A DNA stretch of 64,000 bases, taken from positions 1 through 64,000 of the forward strand of contig JAILNR010000011.1 in assembly GCA_024691325.1 (NCBI GenBank), read 5' to 3'. How positions within the stretch are numbered: position 1 is the stretch's first letter; each line of letters starts with the position of its first letter. Source of the stretch: Saccharofermentans sp. (GTDB lineage Bacteria > Bacillota > Clostridia > Saccharofermentanales > Saccharofermentanaceae). The notes under the pieces are model-generated. The model had not been told where the DNA came from and did not search any database. It saw only the letters and a program-made list of their open reading frames with translations. A program made the position numbers and the translations under genes. Below are positions 16,781-25,070 of the stretch, piece by piece.

Positions 16781-19587
16781 CGTGTCCCATCAAACTCCCA
16801 TGCACTCCTGTTGAAGATTCTGTCGCCGTCAAATGCATACCAGTCTCCCTCAGAGAATGCGTAAGCATCTGCACCTGCAATGGCATCGCCTTCCTCAACA
16901 TTCCAGTCTTCAGAATCGTATATGAGCATAGGCATATCTACTTTGCCATCCATGGTAAGAGGATTACCGGTGAACGGATTTACCGGATTATCTATAACAC
17001 CCTGCGTAACCAGATACGGCACATCCGCATTGGTCATAAAGTCATCGCAGATATGAAAACCTGTAGCTCCGAAGTCCTTAACCATAAGAAGGCAGTTATA
17101 ACTTTCCATATTAATATCACGAACGATCGTCTGTCCTCCGAACATATCGGCAGTAGGACCGTGATCCGAGACGATAAAGATCCTTGTATTATCCCAGACT
17201 CCCTGTTCTCTTAAATAATCAAAATACAGGCCGAGCTGGATATAAGATGCAGCGTTGCACTGGTAGTGTGCCATCGCAGTTGATGAGTTCATCTGCAGAG
17301 GATAACCATAGACAGGAGATGCGAATCTGTCCGCATGATCCCTGTCATACGCTACATTATTAACTATCTGTGCGGGAGCATACGAAGGCTCATCGAGCAT
17401 CATTGTGTTGTGAGCAGTAACGTTATTTATATACATGAAAGTATCCGTGCTCTCATCGTTTATATCCGTTATAAGATCAAGATTGGTAAGAACGGTATAA
17501 GCATTCATAAATACCTGGGATACTCCCACAGCCTCAGACTTGTTTGACACGGTTTGGGGCATTGTGAACTCAACATCCGAACCGGAACCCGTGAAACCGG
17601 GGTCAGCCATATTGTAGTTTCCCTGATTATAGATACTGTTCTGCATAAAGAGCGGACTTACTTTGAACAGGCTGTAACAGAAGAAGTTCCTCTCCCATAT
17701 CGCACTTTGCTGCTCGATAAAATCTGCATTAACATTCACAAAGCGTCCCTTGGTGATATATGCATTAATACCCTCATATCCTTCACCCTCGAACACACCG
17801 AGGTTAGGAACCCACTCGTAACCTGCAAAGGGAGGGTCACAAACCGTAACCTCAAAGCCGTTATCCCTGAACAGCACAGGAAGGACCGAGAGTGCCTCGT
17901 CATGCTTTTCGACCAGGGTCTGATCTGTGATGTTGCATATCTGAGCGGGGGTATACTCGTAACCTCCGAACAAAGCCGGAGCAGCAAACTTCGTGTGAGA
18001 ACCGAACGAGAGCGTGTTGGGATAGTAGGTAAAACCGTCGAACTGCTCCTCAAGCCCTGAAATCTCGTCGAAAATATAAGGAACAAGATAGCCCGGAGCG
18101 CGGTCAAGCATGATAACCATAACGTTGCGTCCGTTAGTTGAAAGAGGGATGCGCGCAAGCTCACTTACACTGCCCATCGATACGCGGATGAATGCCCTCT
18201 GAATAATATTCATGTTGTAAACACTCATTCCCACTGCAGCGATAACGAGTGAAAGAGCAAGTGCTTCAGTCGCCTTCTTAAATGTGCTCGCCACGAGTAC
18301 AAAGAGGACAACTATAGTGAAAACGGCAAGCATATTTACGATCTGCTGCATGACCGTGTAAGTAAACGGGTCATCATAGATCAGATCAGTAGAGAGATTG
18401 CCGAGCTTCGTTCCGAAGAAAAGATAAGTTACGGCGGCCGCAGGACAAGCTGCCCACCAGATGTAACTCATTAACGATCTTGTGTGCTCACGGGACAAAC
18501 TGAAGAAGATTCCGCCCCAAACAAGGAACACGCCTGCAGCAAGCAAAGTCGCAATAACGATATAGTAGTTAGGCGTCCTGTAGCTTACGGCATCTATGAA
18601 CTCTGAAGGTGATGTCTTTATTACCGTGGAAGGAATCAGAAGTCCGGTAAGAGCCGTAAGGAATGCACCGCTTAAGATAAACAGGATCTTGTTATGCTTA
18701 GTGTATTTAAGTTTCCTTGCAAGGCCCATAAGATATGACGGTTTTCTTCCCTTAATTATCGCTATGATCAAAGGAAGGATAAGAGCCGCTCCAAGAAGAG
18801 TGAGGCGGAATTGTCTTGCGGGGTAAGGTGAATCGTAAGCTGTATTAACAAACAGCATGATCACTGCACCGCTTATCGCAGAGACGACCGACAGAACAAA
18901 TCCCGGGCGCTTAAATCTCATGAAGATGTTCTTAACCATCGAGAACAGGTTGTTTAAAGTCCAGTAGAAAGCAAGACCTGACGGTGAATTGTAAAGGATT
19001 ACCAGGAACAAAAGAGCCATACCGTAAAGCTGAACCTTGTTCCTTAAAGGCATGTCCTTCGTGTAGATGTATCCTGAGATAAAGTTGATGAGTGTCATTA
19101 ATACAGGAAGAACATTAATAGTAACTCCTGCAAGAACGATCATCTTGTCAGGTGAACCCAGATCATCGATAGGACCGAAGCTTACGCCTCTTATGATCAT
19201 GAGGTTCGACAGGAACCTGTAGGCCGCCATAAAGAAAGGAATCTGCAAAAGCAGGGATACAGAACCCTTAAGAACATACAGCGGAGAATAATTATTCTGA
19301 TTGTAAAAGGTCTGGAGCATCATCATGCGCTCGTCGCCCTTAAAAGTCTTCTTTATGTGTGCGATACCGTCAGCTAATTGGGCCTCGAGATCTCTTTCCT
19401 GCTTTTGCACCTCATCAGCTCTCTTATAAAGAGGCAGAACAAGGAAATTAACTGCAAGACTTAAGATGATGATCGCCCAGCCCGGATTCGGAACGATCCT
19501 GTTTGCCACGGTAAAAACAACCTCGAAGAACAATTCGAGAGGCTTAATAATCAGGTCAAACAGAATTGTAGTCAAAGACGGTATCAA
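16777..19587 (-). CDS. YidC-like / sulfatase-like fusion membrane enzyme, array copy 5 (first transcribed)
   Basis: A 936-residue paralogue, the first of the array in transcription order and the most diverged at its N-terminus (MIPSLTTILFDLIIKPLELFF, about five residues longer). The Arg-to-Asn change in the YidC-like domain is kept (LAVNFLVLPLY). The outer domain shows MLDRAPGYLVPYI, GSHTKFAAPALFGGYEYT, TAHNTMMLDEP and SDHGPTADMFGGQ. The catalytic frame therefore looks intact, with a shorter loop after DHG. It starts 9 bases after the stop of the glycerophosphotransferase-like gene, so both are probably in one transcript. Confidence 0.85.
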   Translation of the reverse strand: MIPSLTTILFDLIIKPLELFFEVVFTVANRIVPNPGWAIIILSLAVNFLVLPLYKRADEVQKQERDLEAQLADGIAHIKKTFKGDERMMMLQTFYNQNNYSPLYVLKGSVSLLLQIPFFMAAYRFLSNLMIIRGVSFGPIDDLGSPDKMIVLAGVTINVLPVLMTLINFISGYIYTKDMPLRNKVQLYGMALLFLVILYNSPSGLAFYWTLNNLFSMVKNIFMRFKRPGFVLSVVSAISGAVIMLFVNTAYDSPYPARQFRLTLLGAALILPLIIAIIKGRKPSYLMGLARKLKYTKHNKILFILSGAFLTALTGLLIPSTVIKTSPSEFIDAVSYRTPNYYIVIATLLAAGVFLVWGGIFFSLSREHTRSLMSYIWWAACPAAAVTYLFFGTKLGNLSTDLIYDDPFTYTVMQQIVNMLAVFTIVVLFVLVASTFKKATEALALSLVIAAVGMSVYNMNIIQRAFIRVSMGSVSELARIPLSTNGRNVMVIMLDRAPGYLVPYIFDEISGLEEQFDGFTYYPNTLSFGSHTKFAAPALFGGYEYTPAQICNITDQTLVEKHDEALSVLPVLFRDNGFEVTVCDPPFAGYEWVPNLGVFEGEGYEGINAYITKGRFVNVNADFIEQQSAIWERNFFCYSLFKVSPLFMQNSIYNQGNYNMADPGFTGSGSDVEFTMPQTVSNKSEAVGVSQVFMNAYTVLTNLDLITDINDESTDTFMYINNVTAHNTMMLDEPSYAPAQIVNNVAYDRDHADRFASPVYGYPLQMNSSTAMAHYQCNAASYIQLGLYFDYLREQGVWDNTRIFIVSDHGPTADMFGGQTIVRDINMESYNCLLMVKDFGATGFHICDDFMTNADVPYLVTQGVIDNPVNPFTGNPLTMDGKVDMPMLIYDSEDWNVEEGDAIAGADAYAFSEGDWYAFDGDRIFNRSAWEFDGTR

Positions 19588-19596
19588 TTAAAACAC

Positions 19597-20853
19597 TCAA
19601 CCTTCTTTTGCATCGTCACTGCTAAGGCTCTTAAGATTATCAATAAGATAATCGCACACGGAAGATGTCGCATTCCCTATATTCTTCCATGCAGTGCTTC
19701 GAACCTCACGGCGTGCTGATTCATAGGCGGGATCGTTAATACATTCATCTATCATTCCCTTAAGGTTGCCCTTATAGTCGTCTGTAATTTCCTTTCCCAC
19801 CTTAGGAAGGATCTCGAACGTCCACGGAGTTTCATTGAGCCACCATGCATCATAAGGATCCTTGGAGAAGCCTGCGTTAGCATACATAACTGGCTTATCA
19901 AATACCAAAAGGAAATCGAAGATAACTCCGGAGAAATCGGAGATCATTATGTCAGTCCTTGCAAGAACGTCGAAGTTATCGTTATCCCTGTTCCATTCAA
20001 AATTCTCATTATCTGGATATTGGGCCATCAGTTTATCAAGAAGGTCCTTCTCAGAAGAAAAAGACTGGGGGTGAGGCCTTACGATTACATGATATCCGGT
20101 ATTGATAAGCTCATCGATAAATGGAGCTCCGTACTTTGTAAGGATACCTGAAGGACCCCATGAAGGAGCAAGTAAAACCACCGGCTTACCGTTTCCGCTC
20201 TTGGAAACAGTATGATTCTCAAGGCGCTTCTTCATCTCATCGAGATATGTAAGTCCAACCAGCTTTATCTCTTTCGCGGGGAGTTTTCTTAACGTCTCAA
20301 GCTGTCTTGTCTGCTCCACCTGATGGTCACCGGACAAAAGGAGTGCATCATAGTAATCGGTACCGAACATACGGTACAAAGAGATGTTTCCGGGAGCATG
20401 AAGTATATGTACATATTTATTTACTGTCTTTGAACGCTTCCACTGGTAAACCTGAAGTCCCGGCGTTGTCGACAGAAGTATGTATGCATTAAGGATATTA
20501 AGTCTGGAGAATGCCTTATTGCCTTCACCTATGAACTCGCAGACTACATTTTTATAGTCTTTGCCTGCCTCGAGAGCAGGATCATCGGGGGAAGCCGTGT
20601 AGAAGTAAGCCTTCTGTCCCCTTTTCTCAAGCTCATCACATATAGGCTTAAAAACATTCCAATAACGCTTATGATCTGAAAAGATAACTATAGGGAGTTT
20701 GTTCTTATCTATCTTGGCCTTCTTACCGCCTGACAGAATGAACTTTATCTTTACTATTGCAGATCTCAAAAAGAATACAACGACACCGATGATTCCAATC
20801 AATATCGAGAAAAGCATGCTTCCCGTACCGGGATCGATATAAAGAACTACCAT
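19597..20853 (-). CDS. CDP-glycerol glycerophosphotransferase family protein (TagB/TarF-like)
   Basis: A 418-residue enzyme. The ORF opens further upstream, but the start at 20853 (MVVLYIDPGTGSML) is chosen because GGGAGG lies 7 bases before it and the longer form would overlap the upstream gene. The N-terminus has one membrane helix after the YIDPGTGS motif. The rest is a GT-B-like glycerophosphotransferase: HAPGNIS, LLAPSWGPSG, RPHPQS and the late ISDFSGVIFDF, which correspond to family nucleotide-site motifs. Relatives transfer glycerol- or ribitol-phosphate from CDP precursors onto teichoic acids or glycans. It lies directly before the five YidC-sulfatase genes, which suggests glycan decoration with polyol phosphate. 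No CDP-glycerol synthetase is seen in the window. Confidence 0.8.
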   Translation of the reverse strand: MVVLYIDPGTGSMLFSILIGIIGVVVFFLRSAIVKIKFILSGGKKAKIDKNKLPIVIFSDHKRYWNVFKPICDELEKRGQKAYFYTASPDDPALEAGKDYKNVVCEFIGEGNKAFSRLNILNAYILLSTTPGLQVYQWKRSKTVNKYVHILHAPGNISLYRMFGTDYYDALLLSGDHQVEQTRQLETLRKLPAKEIKLVGLTYLDEMKKRLENHTVSKSGNGKPVVLLAPSWGPSGILTKYGAPFIDELINTGYHVIVRPHPQSFSSEKDLLDKLMAQYPDNENFEWNRDNDNFDVLARTDIMISDFSGVIFDFLLVFDKPVMYANAGFSKDPYDAWWLNETPWTFEILPKVGKEITDDYKGNLKGMIDECINDPAYESARREVRSTAWKNIGNATSSVCDYLIDNLKSLSSDDAKEG

Positions 20854-20860
20854 GTTTTTA

Positions 20861-20866
20861 CCTCCC
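20861..20866 (-). promoter_or_regulatory. Ribosome-binding site deciding the glycerophosphotransferase start
   Basis: GGGAGG on the minus strand, 7 bases before the ATG at 20853. It favours this start over the longer ORF, which would overlap the upstream gene. Confidence 0.75.
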
Positions 20867-20899
20867 GATAGGACATTATATAGTGTTAAAAGGAAAAAA

Positions 20900-22564
20900 T
20901 CACCTGAAACTGATTCCAAAGTTATGCCAAATATTCTGATAATCAGGAGACTCGGATATGGCACTTATGACATCTGACCTTGAAGAACCCGTCTCAAGAG
21001 CACCTATCCAGACCTCAAGTTCACCGCGGCTTCCGTTTCTTAACAGCATAAGTCTGTAGACCACTTCCATAAAAGCGGCGTTGCTGTGACCGTCAAGAAC
21101 ATCATTCCAGTAAAGTTCCCAAACTACGGAGTCAGGTGTCCTGTCGCCATCGATGAGTATCTGTGACATTATCTCCAGTTCCTCAACAGACGGGAATCTC
21201 AAATATGCCATTCTGTATGTCCTTACGACATAATCGGCCGTGCTTCTGTAGGTGGAAAGATCGAGGTTACTGCCATAGACGATTTCATAACTAACGCCGC
21301 AGGAACCTGTATAATCTCCGGTTCCCGTAACAGTTATGTAAGCGGTGCCCGGAATGTAGTTATTCCAAAATGACAATTCATAGTCCTCGCCGGGCTTAAG
21401 CTCTCTTCCGTTTAAAACGACCGTGACATTATCCGGAATTGCAGCGCCGCCCGTATAAGCCACTTCACTGCTGCATACCACGGAGGCGTTATGAAGATCT
21501 GTTGCCTCATATCCGGCAATGCCTTCATAATAGTCTATATTCTCGTCTCCGATTCTGAAGAAGCAGTTCTCGTTGCCGGTTCCCTCAGCAATTAGCGCAA
21601 TAGAATTATCGTCCACAGATATCTCGAGACCTGTCTCAACATTAACGACCGTAAAGTAAGGTGTTCCTGCCACAGCCTCGATATCCCATGTGTGCGCGGC
21701 AGCGGACTGATCAAAGTTGCCAAGATACAGCTCTCCGTCTATGACACAAAGTGTCTTGGCAACACCATAAGAATCAAATGTGATCGTGTAATAGTTGCCG
21801 TCAGGAGTAATGGTAAATTCTGAAGGAGCTGTGCTGCCCAGTGCGATATTAAAGTTCTCGAAGCCTTTCATCTGAGCCTCGATTCCCAGTATGCTCTCCC
21901 CCGCATAGAACTCATATTCTCCCTGTTCCACTGCAGCCGACAGGTTAAGAGCCTTGATCGGCAAAACCACAACAACAGATGCCACGAGCGAACCGAAGAA
22001 CAGATAAGAAACAGTCCTCTTTATATCTTTCTTCTTTACCAGAAGATGTATTATCCAGACAATGAAGAAGGCGATCAGAATAAGGGTAAGATAATAGTAA
22101 CCGAGCATCCTGAACCCAAATGCTTCATGATCATAGAAGTAATAATCTCTTATGAATCCTTTGCGTGAGCAAATCATCGTTGCGCCCGTCACGCAAGACA
22201 TCAGCGTCGATGCCGATATGAATGCATTTTTAAGATCAGCTGCCGATATAAGCAAAACAAGAATAGCTATATCAAGAAGATATAATGAACCTTTCTCGAG
22301 GAATACCAGAAGTCCGGCACCGCATATAAGGGACGCACTCACAATGAAGACCTTGCTCAATTTATTCCTGTTTCTTACCATCCCGATGAAAGACAAAACC
22401 ACAGCGGTCATTCTCGCGATACCGTCAAACTCGGAAGGAAGTGCATCAAATACAGGTGTGATGTCCTTTATAAGTGCTGTCAAAAACAAAGCAAAAACCG
22501 GCATGAACAAAATATCATACCAATTCTCTTTTATAAGGCTTCCTGTCTTCTTAACAATACTCAT
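20900..22564 (-). CDS. Membrane protein with lectin-like and DUF4214-like extracellular modules
   Basis: A 554-residue protein of unknown function. Residues 1-210 hold about six hydrophobic helices. Residues about 220-345 look like part of a ricin-type beta-trefoil (TVVNVETGLEISVDD, then FFRIGDE). Residues about 350-430 resemble small bacterial Ig-like surface repeats (VVLNGRELKPGEDYELSF). The last 110 residues (YVVRTYRMAYLRFP through ISESPDYQNI) resemble DUF4214, a module found on large secreted proteins. The likely layout is a membrane anchor with sugar-binding domains outside. It overlaps the next upstream lectin-like gene by 4 bases. A role in holding or recognising the nascent polysaccharide is a guess. 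Confidence 0.65.
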   Translation of the reverse strand: MSIVKKTGSLIKENWYDILFMPVFALFLTALIKDITPVFDALPSEFDGIARMTAVVLSFIGMVRNRNKLSKVFIVSASLICGAGLLVFLEKGSLYLLDIAILVLLISAADLKNAFISASTLMSCVTGATMICSRKGFIRDYYFYDHEAFGFRMLGYYYLTLILIAFFIVWIIHLLVKKKDIKRTVSYLFFGSLVASVVVVLPIKALNLSAAVEQGEYEFYAGESILGIEAQMKGFENFNIALGSTAPSEFTITPDGNYYTITFDSYGVAKTLCVIDGELYLGNFDQSAAAHTWDIEAVAGTPYFTVVNVETGLEISVDDNSIALIAEGTGNENCFFRIGDENIDYYEGIAGYEATDLHNASVVCSSEVAYTGGAAIPDNVTVVLNGRELKPGEDYELSFWNNYIPGTAYITVTGTGDYTGSCGVSYEIVYGSNLDLSTYRSTADYVVRTYRMAYLRFPSVEELEIMSQILIDGDRTPDSVVWELYWNDVLDGHSNAAFMEVVYRLMLLRNGSRGELEVWIGALETGSSRSDVISAISESPDYQNIWHNFGISFR

Positions 22565-23082
22565 TGAAGCCTCATAAGTAAGCTGTCATTGTGCTCGTCA
22601 TAAGGAATGAGCTGCGCATAAAGTCCGTCACCCTCACACAAAACAAGACCGTTATCGATGTTGGTAATGAAGTAGTACATCGAATTACCGTCTCTGTTGA
22701 CTATCCATCTGCACGACCCCTCATCAGGGGAATTGCTCATAAAGATCTCATTATTCTCATTTGATGCAAGGTATAAAACTGTTCCCCTGATATCTATGGA
22801 AATAAGATATGAATCCGATTCTTCATCATAATCGAAAGTGAATTCATCATCATGATGAGTATCGTTCCTGAACAGCATCAGCTGATAGTTATCCTCATAA
22901 TCTGACGTAAGAAGGCGGAATGAATCATGCACATAAATCCGTGTCGTATATGTGTCACCGAGAGTTTTGTTGTTAACGGGCCACCTTATTGAGAACACAA
23001 CGATCAGTGCGAGAAGAAACGCGGGCACAATAAGCCGCAGAATAACAGAGCTTTTCGCAAGTCCTGAGCCCTTGTTTCCCAT
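22561..23082 (-). CDS. Single-pass protein with ricin-like extracellular domain
   Basis: A 173-residue protein with one N-terminal membrane helix (residues about 13-33) and an outside domain. The pattern YYFITNIDNGLVLCEGD followed by LLMRLQ parallels TVVNVETGLEISVDD and FFRIG in the neighbouring 554-residue protein, so the two probably share a half-trefoil lectin fold. No catalytic motif is visible. It is squeezed between GT2-GtrA and the 554-residue protein with a 1-base and a 4-base overlap, so it is part of the same transcript. Confidence 0.6.
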   Translation of the reverse strand: MGNKGSGLAKSSVILRLIVPAFLLALIVVFSIRWPVNNKTLGDTYTTRIYVHDSFRLLTSDYEDNYQLMLFRNDTHHDDEFTFDYDEESDSYLISIDIRGTVLYLASNENNEIFMSNSPDEGSCRWIVNRDGNSMYYFITNIDNGLVLCEGDGLYAQLIPYDEHNDSLLMRLQ

Positions 23083-24143
23083 CAGTAAACAAAGCGCCTC
23101 TGCACGTAGTAACTTAGCAGGAACAGTATCACATCAACCGGAATCTTAAAGGCAAGCTCCGGCACCCCGGTAAAAAGCATGACCAGAAGCGTAACTATGC
23201 CTGCGGACAGACTCATCTGCACTATAGCAAGAACGACATACTTCGGAAATGAAGAGGTGTGACTCTTCCCGCTTTTAAAAACGAGCTTGTAATTAACAAG
23301 ATAGTTGTAGGTTGCGGATATTACTCTTGCAAGCACGGTAGCGACCGTAACATAAAATGCCGATCCGATGACAGACGAGAACACTTTGCAGAACAGTGCA
23401 AACAATAAAAGGTCTATCACGCATGATGACAACGAAGAGAATATGAACTTCGCGAACATCTTTCCGAACAGTTTATATATTCTTATAGAGTCTTTGACGG
23501 GATTAAAATGAGTCTGATGGTTCTCCTTGGAGTCATAGATAGTCTCTATCGGTACCTCGAATATCGGGTACTTATCTTTGCTCTCGATAAGCATCTGAGT
23601 CTCAAACTCAAATCTCTCACCTTCCACATCGAGAAGCTCCTTCATAAAAGCCTTCGGGATAGCACGAAGTCCTGTCTGCGTGTCAGAGACTTTAACCCCG
23701 CACAGGAAACTGCAGACTTTAATGGTGATGGTGTTTCCCGCTCTCGATTTGAAGGGAACATCTTCTCCGGAGAAATCCCTTACACCCAATACAAGATCAT
23801 CGGGATGCTCCGTTAAAGCACTCATGCATTTTTTTATGCAGTTAACAGAATGCTGTCCGTCGGAATCAGCCGTTACACAGCCTATAGACTCCGGCATATT
23901 ATCAAGTATGTAGCTGAAAGCTGTCTTTAATGCTCTTCCCTTGCCTTTGTTGCCGTCATGATGAAGAACAACTCCGCCCAGATCTTTTACAAGATCTTCG
24001 GCTTCGTTAAAGAAGGAAATATAATCATCGCCGCTTCCGTCATCAACAACTATGACAGGACCTAATCCCGCCTGCTTCAGATCTTTAAGTATCGCCGGAA
24101 ATCTTTCATCCGGCTCATAGGACGGAATGACTATCGGGATCAT
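23082..24143 (-). CDS. GT2 glycosyltransferase fused to GtrA-like membrane domain
   Basis: A 353-residue two-domain protein. Residues 1-225 are a family 2 GT-A transferase: PIVIPSYEPDERF, VVDDGSGDDY, TADSDGQ at the metal site and DTQTGLRAI. Residues about 230-353 contain four helices of the GtrA type, ending YYVQRRFVY. GtrA proteins are thought to help move polyprenyl-linked sugars across the membrane, and GtrB-like GT2 enzymes make them. A single chain could therefore make and present a lipid-linked sugar for GT-C transferases. It follows the dTDP-rhamnose genes by 27 bases. Confidence 0.85.
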   Translation of the reverse strand: MIPIVIPSYEPDERFPAILKDLKQAGLGPVIVVDDGSGDDYISFFNEAEDLVKDLGGVVLHHDGNKGKGRALKTAFSYILDNMPESIGCVTADSDGQHSVNCIKKCMSALTEHPDDLVLGVRDFSGEDVPFKSRAGNTITIKVCSFLCGVKVSDTQTGLRAIPKAFMKELLDVEGERFEFETQMLIESKDKYPIFEVPIETIYDSKENHQTHFNPVKDSIRIYKLFGKMFAKFIFSSLSSCVIDLLLFALFCKVFSSVIGSAFYVTVATVLARVISATYNYLVNYKLVFKSGKSHTSSFPKYVVLAIVQMSLSAGIVTLLVMLFTGVPELAFKIPVDVILFLLSYYVQRRFVY

Positions 24144-24170
24144 ATCAAAACTTAACCCTGATCTGCCCCA

Positions 24171-25070
24171 TTATGACTGCTCTAATTCCTTAAGATATCT
24201 GGAAAGAGCGTCCTGCCATGTGGGGAGCGGTTCAAATCCGTTCTGGACAAGCTTGCTCTTATCGAGTCTGGAATTGAAAGGTCTTGCAGCTTTGGAAAGG
24301 CCGTATTCAGCGGTGGTTACGGGTGTAACCTTGGTAGTAAGACCTGCCTGACGGTATATCTCACATGTAAAGTCATACCAGGAAATATATCCGCCTTCAT
24401 TAGTTGCATGATAGTAACCGTACTTATCTGTAAGCGCCATATCAACAAGCAGTCTTGCAAGATCGAAGGTATAGGTGGGAGTTCCGACCTGGTCGTTTAC
24501 TACTCTTACCTCATCGTGAGTCTTACCGACATTAAGCATCGTCTTAATGAAGTTCTTACCGTTCTTACCGAAGACCCATGCAATTCTGACGATAAAATAC
24601 TTGTCCAGAAGACCTGAAACAGCCATCTCGCCATCAAGCTTGCTCTGTCCGTAAACGTTAAGCGGAGCATAGTTCCTGTCGTCAGGCTGCCACGGTCTTT
24701 CACCCTTGCCGTCAAACACATAATCGGTACTTATGTATATCATCTTCGCGTCTGCGATCCTTGCAGCCTGAGCGATATATCTTGTACCGTTGCTGTTGAT
24801 GGCAGTTACCTTGGCCTTGTTCTCCTCATCTTCAGCGGCATCAACTGCAGTCCAGGCCGCACAGTGGACGATAACATCAGGTTTTATAGTTGCAACAGCC
24901 TTTGAAACTTCTGATTCATTCGTAATATCGAGCTTCACATACGGAAACGGAAGTTCAACAGAATCGAGGATATCGGTTCCGACCGCCTCGAATCCTCTTT
25001 TGTCCAATTCATTCATTACATCATGGCCTAACTGGCCGCCGACTCCCGTTACTAAGAATCTCATTATCAC
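24171..25070 (-). CDS. rfbD: dTDP-4-dehydrorhamnose reductase
   Basis: A 299-residue extended short-chain dehydrogenase. The NADPH loop is VTGVGGQLGHDV near the start and the catalytic Tyr-x3-Lys is YGQSK. It reduces dTDP-4-keto-rhamnose to dTDP-L-rhamnose, the last step of the pathway. The ATG overlaps the end of rfbB by 4 bases. There is no fused epimerase (RmlC) domain, and none is encoded next to it. Confidence 0.92.
   Translation of the reverse strand: MIMRFLVTGVGGQLGHDVMNELDKRGFEAVGTDILDSVELPFPYVKLDITNESEVSKAVATIKPDVIVHCAAWTAVDAAEDEENKAKVTAINSNGTRYIAQAARIADAKMIYISTDYVFDGKGERPWQPDDRNYAPLNVYGQSKLDGEMAVSGLLDKYFIVRIAWVFGKNGKNFIKTMLNVGKTHDEVRVVNDQVGTPTYTFDLARLLVDMALTDKYGYYHATNEGGYISWYDFTCEIYRQAGLTTKVTPVTTAEYGLSKAARPFNSRLDKSKLVQNGFEPLPTWQDALSRYLKELEQS

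Larger units (their letters stand above)
5678..19587 (-). repeat. Five-unit tandem gene array, about 2.78 kb per unit
   Basis: Five complete genes of 921-936 codons lie head to tail with ATGA overlaps. The unit of duplication is exactly one gene. The 5' (membrane) halves are more alike than the 3' (ectodomain) halves. No transposase, inverted repeat or broken unit is visible, so growth by unequal recombination is the simplest reading. Confidence 0.9.

Noticed and set aside
5678-19587. Array taken as a transposon or phage structure
   Set aside because: No transposase, integrase, terminal inverted repeat or target duplication is visible, and each unit is a single intact gene.
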